From positions 66,568,756-66,632,755 of the forward strand of contig CM060731.1 in NCBI GenBank assembly GCA_030704615.1: a stretch of 64,000 nucleotides of DNA, read 5' to 3'. This document shows positions 11,040 to 20,664 of the stretch, piece by piece. The translations under genes were made by a program, and so were the position numbers. This DNA is from Takakia lepidozioides (taxonomy: Eukaryota; Streptophyta; Takakiopsida; Takakiales; Takakiaceae). The notes below the pieces were generated by a model. That model had not been told where the DNA came from, did not search any database, and saw only the letters and a list, made by a program, of their open reading frames with translations. Every line of letters begins with the position of its first letter. Position 1 is the first letter of the stretch.

Positions 11040-11930
11040 GACCAACACAGGCCCACACAGCTCACTGGTCACAGCCGTCACAGTCCCACAGGCCACTGGG
11101 CACAGCCTGTCACAGCCCCTCATAGCCCGTCACGGCCCCACAGGCCACTGGGCACAGCCTGTCACAGCCCCTCACAGCTCGCCACAGCCCCTCACAGCTC
11201 GCCACAGCCCCTCACAGCCCCAAAGGCCTCAGGCACGGCCTGATACAGCCCCTCACAGCCCGTCACAGCCCCAAAGGCCTCAGGCACAGCTTGTCACAGC
11301 CCCTCACAGCCCCAAAGGCCACAGGCACAGCCTGTCACAGCCCCTCACAGCCCGTCACAGCCCCACAGACCATTGGGCACAGCCTGTCACAGCCCCAAAA
11401 GGCCACCGGCACAGCCCCTCACAACCCATCACAGCCCCCAAGGCCACCGGCGTAGCCCGTCACAGGCCCTCACAGCCCGTCACGACCCCGAAGGCCACCG
11501 GCACAGGCCCTCACAGCCCGTCACAGCCCCGAAGGCCACCGGCGCAGCCCGGCACAGCCCCTCACAGCCCCAAAGGCCTCAGGCACGGCCTGACACAGCC
11601 CGTCACAGCCCGTCACAGCCCCAAAGGCCTCAAGCACGGCCTGTCACAGCCCTCACAGCCCGTCACAGCCCCAAAGGCATCAGGCACGGCCTGTCACAGC
11701 CCCTCACAACCCATCACAGCCCCAAAGGCCATGGGCACAGCCTGTCACAGCCCCTCACAGCCCGTCATAGCCCACAGGCCACTGGGCACAGCCCGTCACA
11801 GCCCCAAAGGCCTCAGGCACGGCCTGTCACAGCCCGTCACAGCCCCAAAGGCCTCAGGCACGGCCTGTCACAGCCCGTCACAGCCCCAAAAGGCCACCGG
11901 CACAGCCCGTCACAGCCCCATCTATGGCCG
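11040..11930. repeat. GC-rich minisatellite in the gypsy leader
   Basis: Irregular tandem array with the core CACAGCCCGTCACAGCCCC and the longer unit CCCAAAGGCCTCAGGCACGG. Units vary in length (about 20-60 bp higher-order pattern). A short array of the reverse complement of the same unit starts the insertion inside the second gypsy element at 50755-50890. Confidence 0.9.
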
Positions 11931-12415
11931 CTCTGGCAGTTTAGCCATTTCTCCAAGGGGTTTAGCCACGCCAAGCTAGGGTTTGTGTCTCTTGGACTCT
12001 AGGCTTCTTTCCACCGAGCTATGGCGGCTGTGAGGAAATCAGCAAGGTATTCTTGCTCTTTCAGCTCCCACACACCACCATAGTAGCCCTAAGCCATGAG
12101 GTGGTTGCCACAAACCAAGCCTTCTTTCTCACTTAGCCTCCCCAAACACGCCACTAAACTCAATGGCAAACAACCAAGCCCTGCTGGTTCCCAGCCCTTG
12201 TGAGCACTCATTCAAGCACTCTCCTTGGCCATAGCATCTATCTTAGAGCCTATTCCAGCCCCCTACACCTGCTGCTTCAAGAGTTGCGCTCCCTTCAAGC
12301 TTGAAGTTGAAACCCCAACTCACATAGGCCCTACAAGTGCTTTTCTTTCACTCCAAGTGGAAACCAGCCCTAGACCTTCCATTCTAGCTCTCTAAAGCTT
12401 GAAAACAAGAGCCTC

Positions 12416-12790
12416 AATGGGCTGAAGGCATGCTCCACACATGCCCCACTCTCACCATAAGAGAATCAGCTCTTTTGCTTCATTTCTTGCACCCACAAAC
12501 CTGAAAATACAAGCTTCAGCAGGCTGAAAGCATGCTCCACATGCCCTACACGGAAACCAGCCCCTTCCTTCTTTTCTTGCACTCCCACACCTGAAAGTGC
12601 AAGCCTTCACCAGGCTGATAGCATGCTCCACACATGCATTGCCCTCACATAAGGGAAGTCAACCCTTCCATCTTCCTTGCTTGCCCTCCAAGCTTGAAGA
12701 TGGAAGCTTCAATGAGCTGAATACATGCTCCACACATGCAACCTCTTCACACAAGAGATATCAGCCCCCTATCTTGGCTCCTTGGCTCCT
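12416..12790. repeat. Imperfect tandem repeat, about four copies
   Basis: Four diverged copies, spaced roughly 95-115 bp. Each contains GCTGAA, GCATGCTCCACA, CACATGC and a TCAGC..TTC...TTGC stretch. It belongs to the gypsy leader and no function is visible. Confidence 0.6.
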
Positions 12791-13412
12791 TGATGCTCTC
12801 TAAGACAAGACTAAGCACTCCACAGCCTTTGCCAAGCTCCTGAAACCCTAAGGCTTACATTTCCAGCCACAAGACACTTCTCTTGTGGTGCAAGAGCTCT
12901 TCTTCCAAGCTTTGAAACCCTAGGTGCACATTCCATGGCCTTGCCGCACCTCTTAGCTCCTGTTCCAGCCCTGCTCTTGCCATGACAAGAGCCCTCTCAA
13001 TGCTGAAGCTCGAGATTGAAACCCAATCTCCCCATATTCCACAAAGTGCACTGATTTGCCCCAAGCCAAATCAGCCCTTTCGCTTGGTCTTGCAATCCTT
13101 CACACAATGAAAGCTCACATTCCCAAGTCCAGTTCTCAGCTTTGCCACCAAAGCCACTATAACCTGCTCTAAACTGGTCCTCTTCCCAATCGTGCTTGCT
13201 CATGCATGTACACAATCTGAAACCATCAAGGTGCTCTGGAATTACCTGCAGCATGGTGCTTTCATCTCTGAAGCTGAAGATCGAATGCCAAGGTCTACCA
13301 CCTCGTAACCCACATCGCCTCCGCTTCTAACAACCAAGAGCTCCACGGTGCTCCTTGCATAACAACTTGGTTTCTCTCATTCTCAAGCAAAAACCACAAG
13401 TGCTACAACTAA

Positions 13413-13439
13413 CTCGTATCTGGCACTCACAGATACGAG
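13413..13439 (-). other. Hairpin beside the primer site
   Basis: A perfect 10-bp inverted repeat, CTCGTATCTG at 13413-13422 and CAGATACGAG at 13430-13439, with a 7-base loop. In the element RNA it lies directly 3' of the putative self-primer binding site. A structured RNA here could help present the primer, as structure around the primer site matters in self-primed elements; that role is inference. Confidence 0.65.
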
Positions 13440-13454
13440 CTCATCTTTCTCGAG
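13440..13454 (-). other. Putative self-priming primer-binding site
   Basis: In element sense the 15 bases CTCGAGAAAGATGAG abut the end of the LTR with no gap. They are the exact reverse complement of a 15-base stretch inside the same LTR (13610-13624, also kept in the 3' copy). No TGG that could pair with a tRNA CCA end occurs in this stretch. The primer 3' end would pair with the base next to the LTR and extend into it, as in Tf1/sushi-type self-priming. Caveat: a TATATA box at about 13511-13517 would place the transcript start downstream of the donor site, so donor usage is uncertain. Confidence 0.6.
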
Positions 13455-13771
13455 TGATAAAGAAGAAGAATACAAGCACGAGCTCACAAATCTGAAGCAT
13501 AAACTCATGCATATATAACCTCATCACTCAAATACAAGTCAAGCCAAGTGCACCCCACGCCATGGGGAATCCACACTACGACGCCATAGCTAGGCGCGGT
13601 GAGGCTCAACTCGAGAAAGATGAGCCTTCCGCGCTTGCCGTGAAGATAACCACTCCAGGGCCTAAATCTGCCTTGACCCCTGGATTGACACTTGGGCCAA
13701 TCCCAAATGTCAATATGTAAAAGCTAGCTATTTCCTAGCTAGTTTCACACTAGTGGTAAAATAACTTGACA
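13455..13771 (-). repeat. LTR block B', 5' copy (317 bp)
   Basis: Starts TGTCAAG at 13771 and ends TTTATCA at 13455 in element sense. It contains a TATATATG promoter-like box (about 13511-13517) and the 15-nt sequence complementary to the adjacent primer site (13610-13624). It directly abuts LINE sequence and AGGA (13772-13775). Block A, which precedes block B in the 3' copy, is missing here. Confidence 0.9.
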
Positions 13772-13935
13772 AGGAAAGTGCCATCGACGAACATGGAATC
13801 CTTGATCACTTGGATCCACATCTGCGATTTTGGGTTCTGTAGCCTAAGGCCTTTCACGAGGAGGTTGTCCTCTAGCGTATACCCCTATGCATCAGCCACA
13901 AAGAGAAAGAGAAAAGGGGCCAGAGGGCAATTCTG
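13772..13935 (-). pseudogene. LINE reverse transcriptase, palm segment
   Basis: Minus-strand frame with NCPLAPFLFLFVADA, the plant LINE 'GCPLAP' motif, and ending in a degraded polymerase box (FVDG where F/YADD is expected) beside the gypsy insertion. The frame continues across the gypsy element at 4183 once one AGGA copy is removed, and across the CACTA-like element on the other side. The degraded box means the enzyme was already inactive. Confidence 0.8.
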
Positions 13936-14988
13936 CACTACAGGAAAAAACGGGGGTTGGCGTCGCTAAAGCCCCCTGTTGGGGCGGGGTACAAGCCCCA
14001 GATTGCGACGCAGAGACATCGCAACGGCGTCGCTAGAATACCGTTGCTATATACCGACAGATGGGGGTCGTTAAGTACCACTAAAGCCCGGAGGCGACGC
14101 CGGCGCGACTTGCGACGCAAGACGTCGGAATTTAAAAAAAAAAAAAATGATTTCCTTATCTGCAATGCTGCATTAGCGACGTCTGTGGGTCAGATGTTGC
14201 AGTTTAGGGAGGTACATTTGAATTTAGATGGGAAAATTTGAATTTGAATTTCAAAAACTTGTTGACCATTGACTCCGATTCTGTCCAATGGCAATACGTT
14301 CATTGTTCTACATATATTAGGCAATGCATACTTAAACCTATGATCTCCACGTTATAACATTTTCTAAGAGACTACAGACTAACCAATACACCTACGTTAC
14401 ATCTATGTATCACAAAAGCAGTCTAAGTATATATATATACATATCAAGATTTTTTTCAAGTTTCTTCTAAGGGGATCCCTCTTGTGACGCCGGGAGTTGC
14501 AACCTCTGCAGCCTTAGTGCCCAGACCCAACGTCGTTGTCGTTGTTGCAGCCCCAGCACCAGGGGCCTCAAGCGACGTCCTTGTGATGACCTAAGCTGGA
14601 TACTACACCGTTGCAATCCCTCTGGCGTCGCAGCGTTGGGCGTCCCAGCGCCGGACGTCCCCAACGTCGCTTTTGTGACGTTGGGGCCGCAATAAATTTA
14701 TTAAAAAAAAAAAAAAAAAAACCATTGTGGCGACGCGTTGCGACCTCCCGTGTCGCAGCGTTGGGTGCTCTAGCACGGGGCTCCCCCAACGATGTTTTTT
14801 GCAACGCTGGGACGTTGCAACGTCTTATATATATATGGACATTGCGACCCCCCGGTATCGCAAGAAAAAAAAATCCGTCGCAACCCCTCGCGGCGACGCA
14901 GCGGGGGATTGCGACGTCGGAGCACCGCAAAAAGTGGCTGTGGGGTTGGCGTCGCTAACCCCCTCTCCCCCCCCCATTTGCAGTAGTG
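13936..14988. mobile_element. Non-autonomous CACTA-like DNA transposon
   Basis: 1,053 bp with ends CACTACAGG... and ...TTTGCAGTAGTG, both starting CACTAC when read inward. Subterminal regions carry many GCGACGC/CGTCGC motifs, including GGTTGGCGTCGCTAA near both ends in opposite orientation, the usual CACTA layout. Flanks are CTG (13933-13935) and TTG (14989-14991), a 3-bp duplication with one later change; removing the element restores the LINE frame. There is no transposase, so it depends on a relative elsewhere. It contains A/T homopolymers (e.g. 14701-14720) and a C run (14967-14975). Confidence 0.8.
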
Positions 14989-15362
14989 TTGCCCAACCGA
15001 CCTTTGCAATTTGAAGGGCTTAGAGACATGGCCATTATCACCATGCTGGAGGAGTTGAAGAGGAATCTGAATCCACTAGCAGAAACCTTGAGGGAGACCT
15101 TTTTTTATTAGAACTGCCAAGATGAAGTTCCAGTGTACCCTGTCAAAAGTTTTTTCAAAGTCAAGCAACCATAGGGCCAATGCTTGGTTTGAGGATTTGG
15201 CATAGGCAGAGGCCTCTTGAGCCAGAAGAACATTATCCAAAATATATATGCCTTTATTGAATCCGGCTTCACCTGTTCTGATGAGAGAGGGCAGCAAGGG
15301 TTGAATTTGCAATATAAGAGCCTTTGCAATAATCTTGTAGAAGACATTAAGTAGAGTGATTG
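14989..15362 (-). pseudogene. LINE reverse transcriptase, N-terminal segment
   Basis: Minus-strand frames contain KGIYILDNVLLAQEASAYAKS and LDFEKTFDRVHWNFIL, the classic first blocks of a plant LINE reverse transcriptase, followed by KPFKLQRSVGQ at the junction with the CACTA-like insertion. A frame change near 15110 separates the two parts. The sequence stops being LINE-like at about 15362, where the target duplication copy begins. Confidence 0.8.
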
Positions 15363-15371
15363 CTAAGTTTT

Positions 15372-17530
15372 CTATTCAAATAAATTAATTATTTGAGCGC
15401 TGATCGCTTCACTCTCTCCCCAATCTCACCAGACTAGAATTTACTTGATATCCTGGCAAACCATCCTTTCGAAATGAAAAAAATATGCAGCGCTCGTCCT
15501 TGCAATTAGGTATCAAAGATGGAAGAGAAGCTCGCTATCGCTATCATTACTAGCACCAGAGGTGACATTCACAACTGTAGTATCAATGCAATTCACATTC
15601 ATTTCAATATCCCCATTACATCCATGCAAATGCTTTAAAAAAATCCACCTCACAGTTATCCACCCTCTCACTCTGGGAGGTTGGGTAGCGTGTGAGGTTA
15701 CATTGGCGTGAGCCTGCTTACGCGAGCAAATAGGCACATTCCATATATTCCCTAAAAATCCTAATAATATGCCATAGCGAAACCAAATGACGCTCACGCG
15801 AAAAATTACGAAATTATCATGAAAACTGTGCTCACGCGACAAAATCTACGAAACAAAATATTTAAAGTGTAACTTAGGCGAGCACAAAACAACCACAAAT
15901 ATTTCTGCAAAAACTCAAAGATCAGCAAACTTAAACAATGTGGCATTAAAAACCCCATGTATGAATTTTTATAAACATGTGTTGAAACATATGTGTACAA
16001 CATCCCGAATAACCACCCAAAAAATGGCCTCGCCAACGAAACTTGGGTTCCGTCAGCGAAATTGGGTTTTTTTTTTGGTTTTTTGGCTTTTTGGCTTTTT
16101 AGGTTTCTCCCTTTTAAGCTCCTTCTATATGTTTAAATTATATTTACACACCATGTAGACCCTATTAACGCAAAAAGACCCTATGTCCGTCTATTAGATG
16201 TATTTCCGCTGGCATACATATCATCCCCATAACTGAATCCGGCTCATGCGGGTTTTTTTTTCTGCTCACGCCATACCAATCCCCCCCCAGTGATAGGACC
16301 TATTTTCTCCATAGAGCCCACTTTTGAAAGGTGGTAGTAGTCACAAGACAATGTAGCTCTTAGTTATGCCGACTTTGGCTATGGTCTTCTATCTCTATTT
16401 GAGTGCTGACAAGTACTGTACCTTGACTTCAGTAGTGTTAGATCATATGTCAACCGTTGAAGCATATCAAATCTCATTTCATGGTGATCAATGGTCAATA
16501 AGTTTTTCGTCATATCTCTTCATGTTCTGTTAGAAATATATAAACAGTAAACCATTGTGAACCAAAGCGGTTGTCAATGACTTTCCAACACGCCCACTAT
16601 TTTTCCATAGCATTGGCTCCCTTGTTCCCCCACAACGCCCCTCCCCATGCTCGCACACGTGTGGAGCAAGCCCATTTCACCTCACAACTTGCAAGAAATG
16701 AAGTTCACCTCTCCCTATGCCACCCGCCATTTCAGTCTACCTTTGGCATACCCCTCACTTCCTTCCTTAGCTAGGTACCCCGTGAGTAGCTCCATGTGTT
16801 AATGTTGCGAATGAGCTTGAAAAGATCCATGCCTACGGATTACCTTCCATAAGGTTGATCCTATGCTTACCTAAGGTAATAGTTTTTTAAGATGAAGTGA
16901 AGCCGTAAGTTACGTGTTCTTCAACAAAAGGTTTTTTCCTTCCTTTATTCTTATATGGTTCAATATCTTTTTATATTCCAAATTTAAATAAGAATACAAC
17001 GAATCTTTCAAAAAAATACACTTCATATAAGTTTTAAATTTAAAAATAAAATGCCAAAGTAACACGTCATGGTTGCCACATCACCATTGTTATTTTCTTA
17101 ATTTACAGGATATATATATTTTAAGAATCTTTTTTGCCAATCTGCTCTAAAATCGCTTTCTTCATTTCCTTTGTTTCTTCACATATCAATGTAGACGTTA
17201 CAAACTTCTAGATATTAATTGTGATAAAACCACCCAAACATAATTCAATGGTTTGTCCAATTTTTGAAATAGTAATATAATATGATAGTATATATATACA
17301 TTATAAAAATAATAATGGTAATAGCTAATAAAATACCAATATTAGATTTTTTTAATCTCTTTTCTATATTAAAAAAAATTAAAAAAAAGATATATTAATA
17401 TATTATAATACACATCAACAAACTCTATGATAAATACTAGATATATATAAATATATTTGGTTTCTATATTAAATAATTTAATTCACTTATTAAGATCAAT
17501 ATATGAATCGATACGTTTGTTTTGGTTTGT
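15372..17530. other. AT-rich stretch without recognised genes
   Basis: No coding frame of convincing length and no element ends found. Composition becomes strongly AT-rich from about 16900, with runs such as those around 17270-17410. Confidence 0.5.
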
Positions 17531-17534
17531 TTTG

Positions 17535-17800
17535 TAGATTTGAGATGTCCCAAACCGCGGGGCCCACCCTTGGTGCTTGGTACCGTTGGAAAGCCCTCTA
17601 TGAGGAGGGGTAGAGGGGTTTGGCTCATGATTTTTGGACCTGCGGTGTGGGAGATGTGGAATTTCAAGTACTTTGGGTCGTCGGAAATTCCTGAAAAATA
17701 GGAAAGTGAGCTTTCCTGGGACAGCCTTGAGAGGAGAGATATCAAGGGAAAGGTCTCCGGTTCAAATCTGGTCGTAGGCTCTGTGGAAAAAAAATGATTA
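17535..17800. repeat. GC-richer island in AT-rich DNA, possible retroposed sequence
   Basis: An abrupt change in composition inside an AT-rich stretch. Near its end it has GGTTCAAATCTGG, which resembles a pol III B box, followed shortly by an A-run (17788-17796). I could not find a matching A box at the usual distance, so SINE identity is only a possibility. Confidence 0.3.
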
Positions 17801-17933
17801 GATATGGCTTGCTTCATATATTGATGTACTTGGACTTAGATGACATTGGACAATTGGGTCAACGGCACATGCTACCCTAGTTTTGAATTATAAAAGCCTT
17901 CATAAAACCAACTTGAAAAGAGCAGTAGCCATA

Positions 17934-18123
17934 AATACTAGTTACGTTAGCTCTAACTTTCTCTCTACAATAAAAAATCAAAATATAATAAACGTCGAAC
18001 CTTTTGTAAAATATTGTCCTCAAAAGTCAATACTAGTTACGGTAGCTCTAACTTTCTCTCTACAATAAAAAATCAAAATATAATAAACGTCGAACCTTTT
18101 GTAAAATATTGTCCTCAAAAGTC
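17934..18123. repeat. 95-bp tandem duplication
   Basis: Two adjacent copies (17934-18028 and 18029-18123), identical except for one base (GTTAG versus GGTAG). The near identity suggests a recent local duplication. A short GT microsatellite follows near 18160-18174. Confidence 0.95.
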
Positions 18124-19856
18124 ACTAGTAGTGCGGAGCGACGACATGTAGTCCTAGTTTGTGTGTGTGTGTGTGACGGAAAAGGAATGAAGGCTTCTTA
18201 CTAAGTTGTGGCCCACTGGTAATGACACATACCACCCTTGAAAGTGGTTGCGCCACAAAGGTGTCCACCTTCCGGCGGAAGGCCGTTCGAAGTCAAAGAG
18301 GCACTATAATTTATGCATCCTTCGAGAGCGTCATATATATATTGAGAGGAGAAAAATCATTTACCCTTACCCTTATTCCTCGAATCTGTAAAATATCAAT
18401 CCATAGCCATGGAATGTCGAAATTGAGCAGACCTAAGTGCGTCGCAAAAGTAAGAAATTTGGAGCAGAAAAATCACGTCGAATGAACACAATATAACTCT
18501 GTCACATTATATATATATATATATAGTTGTTGTAGACCCTTACACCCTCCTCTTCATTGTAGCACCGTTGGATAGCAGTCCCTGAGTCCTCCAGTTGCAT
18601 AGCTGTGGCAGGCCCTCTCTCTTGCACTCTCTCTTGGCTACGCCTCTCTCCTCACCTCTCTCTCTTCTGCTAACTGCCGCCAGCCAACGCACTGCCGCCA
18701 GCCAACGCCTCCAACTCCCCACCCTCACACCCTGCAGCATCACCACATTCTAGAAGATTCGTCAAGTTAGGCTTGCATGCAGCCGCCAAATGGGCACCAC
18801 ATGCAATTGGCACTTCCACGAGGCATGCAATAGCCAATAGCCCTCTCTTAGACATCCACCCCGCTTTGGTTGGTTCTATTTTTTGAAGGACTTGCACTTT
18901 GGCTGTGCTTTCCCAAGGTAGTACATCGCAAAGGGTTTCTGGACTGTGGTACTGATCCTTAAAATTAGCAAAACCAATTAATTCAAGACATGTATGGATA
19001 AAATATTCCATCCATATCTATAGATGAAATATGTATGTACTCAACCTGAGACTTTATATACAGAAGTAGCAATTGGATTAGTGCGTAGACTTTGGAAGAT
19101 GACAAAGAGATGCAAGATCATCTGCAAACACGTCAAAACCTGACCTAATATTTCCTTTGTATTTGGAGGGGATTTGGATATAGAAATTCATCCCATGAAC
19201 AGATGCACCTTACAAATTCATAAGATCCTTACCGAGTATGGGAAGCACCTTTACAAATTTGTAAGGTGCACCTGTTGAAAATCAGGTCAGGCCCATCCAA
19301 AGGGCATTCCGCTGTGTAAGGGTCTAGGAATCAGGGTCCAAATTTCCCATACTGGAGAACAACGGAATGCGCCCTTTCCCTACACATGACTTTACACATA
19401 AAAATATTGCAGCTTGTCACATTTTCTCGGTTAGCAGATCGTATTAGTTAGGTAATTGTCTACCAAAGCTTTCAATCACTCACCAGCAAAGGGTTTGTGG
19501 AGTGTGACACCTATTCTTAAAATTGGCAAGCAAATTAGTTCAAGACAGGTGTAGATGGATTATTTCATTCATATTTATGGATGGAATATGGTCATATGGT
19601 CTAGTTGGTGCAAGTTGGATAGGTAAGACCATGGTACACGTTTAGGGTTTCATCCAGCACGAGACTTTGTGGATTTTGTTACAGGTATTCTTAAATTCAT
19701 GCCATAACCGGGATTTGGATGCAATTGGAACTCCTGATTGCATCTGAGCCATAGGGTAAACAAGTGGACCTATAGTAAATTCACCTTACTCTGAAAGGGT
19801 AAGCAAAATCTATCTACCCACACAACATTGGCAATAACCATCGTCTCCATAGGTAG
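18124..19856. other. No gene recognised; dispersed duplicate and small foldbacks
   Basis: A segment of about 100 bp at 18926-19028 recurs in diverged form at 19484-19592 (shared GCAAAGGGTTT, TTCTTAAAATT, ATTAATTCAAGACA-like words). 19198-19276 contains an imperfect foldback with ends CAGATGCACCTTACAAATT and its near complement. A (TA)n run lies near 18507-18524. Minus-strand ORFs here look like chance. Confidence 0.45.
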
Positions 19857-19864
19857 GTAATAAC

Positions 19865-20656
19865 CAGTGTTGGGCGGTTCTTGCATTTGTGAAGGAACCT
19901 TCGGTTCCAGTTCCACAATTATTTCAAGAGACGGTTCCGGTCCCGTTCCGGATCCAACTTTTAAACATGGGGGCAGTTCCGGTTACCGGCTAGTTGCTGA
20001 TAAAAACCATCGGTTCCGGTTAGGTTCCGGTTCTATTTTAAAAATATATTTGTTTAATTTAATTAGATTTAAATTTTTTATCAGTCCGGTAGATTAAATA
20101 GCAGTGTATTCACATATTTGAACTAAAATCCAACGATTTTGTTAGTTTTCACTAACACAAAAAAACAAACAAAAATACTCTAAATAAACTGGTGGAAGAA
20201 AATGGGTAAAATTTTATGGGTTGAAAGTACTATTCAGCTACCTGGCAAGTATTGGCATCTTCAAACATTTTATTAATGAACTTAGCTAGGATATCATGGA
20301 GCTAGAGATTGAACCCAAGATCTCATGGCCTTCAAGCATTGAACTAAGGACCGGTTCTTGAGAGCATGAGAGCTTGAGAGCATTGAACTAAGGAGCTTGA
20401 GAGCATTAAATAAGTTTTGCCCTGGGCCCACGAGCCCCACCAAGGGGTCAAGAACGGAACCTGTTTTTATCCCCATGCGCCCCGGTTCTCCGGTTTTCAC
20501 ACCCAGCAGGAACCGCCGGTTCGGTTCTGCGCCGATCCCCATTGGCAGGTTCCGGGTCAGGTTATGTAGGAATGGGCCCGGTTCCGATCCTGTTCAGGTT
20601 ACCTGAACCTGAACCGGCGGTTAACCTGGGTCCCGGCGGGTAACCGCCCAACACTG
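19865..20656. mobile_element. Non-autonomous hAT-type DNA transposon
   Basis: 792 bp with terminal inverted repeats CAGTGTTGGGCGGTT at the left and its complement ending CACTG at the right. It is flanked by a perfect 8-bp duplication GTAATAAC (19857-19864 and 20657-20664). Subterminal regions are repeats of GGTTCCGGTT. Both the 8-bp duplication and the CAGTG ends are hallmarks of hAT. No transposase frame is present. Confidence 0.92.
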
Positions 20657-20664
20657 GTAATAAC

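Larger units (their letters stand above)
10341..13412 (-). other. Long non-coding leader of the gypsy element
   Basis: About 3.1 kb between the primer site and Gag with no convincing coding frame. It contains a GC-rich minisatellite (about 11040-11930) and a set of imperfect repeats of roughly 95-120 bp (about 12416-12790) built around CTGAA...GCATGCTCCACACATGC. Plus-strand open frames over the minisatellite are produced by the repeat itself. Confidence 0.65.
4184..13771 (-). mobile_element. Ty3/gypsy retrotransposon carrying a DNMT3-like domain and an integrase PHD finger
   Basis: A 9,588-bp element read on the minus strand and inserted in the LINE. Outer ends are TG...CA and the 4-bp flanks AGGA (4180-4183 and 13772-13775) match. 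Order in element sense: LTR part B' (13771-13455), self-complementary primer site, a long non-coding leader with minisatellites (about 13.4-10.34 kb), gag (10340-9453), zinc knuckle plus cytosine methyltransferase (9447-8179), reverse transcriptase (8178-6970), RNase H, integrase and PHD finger (7030-5117), a purine tract (4870-4860), and terminal repeats A', B and A (4859-4184). The reverse transcriptase/RNase H/integrase order and Ty3-type motifs place it in Ty3/gypsy. No aspartic protease was found. The copy is not autonomous: in-frame stops, frame changes, a lost reverse transcriptase Asp and an internal deletion. B copies are about 98% identical. Confidence 0.9.
1681..15362 (-). mobile_element. 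5'-truncated LINE (non-LTR retrotransposon), interrupted by a gypsy and a CACTA-like element
   Basis: Reverse transcriptase pieces of one LINE lie on the minus strand at 14989-15362, 13772-13935 and 1681-4183. When the two insertions are removed the reading frame is continuous at both junctions, which is the main reason for calling a single element. At the 3' side there is an A-rich tail (minus strand, about 1675-1690) followed by AAAACTTAG. The same bases precede the 5' end at about 15363-15371, allowing one A of length difference, so a target duplication of about 10 bp is likely. The target looks like TTTT/AA, as expected for target-primed reverse transcription. The endonuclease half is absent (5' truncation). 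About 3.0 kb of LINE remains. The 3' boundary is less certain than the reverse transcriptase assignments. Confidence 0.75.

Noticed and set aside
11040-11930. CRISPR-like regular array, or a proline/histidine-rich coding region (209 codons on the plus strand)
   Set aside because: The spacing is irregular with no unique spacers, the host is eukaryotic, and the open frame is a product of the minisatellite.
17750-17775. tRNA gene suggested by GGTTCAAATC
   Set aside because: No cloverleaf can be drawn and no matching A box is present; only a B-box-like word.
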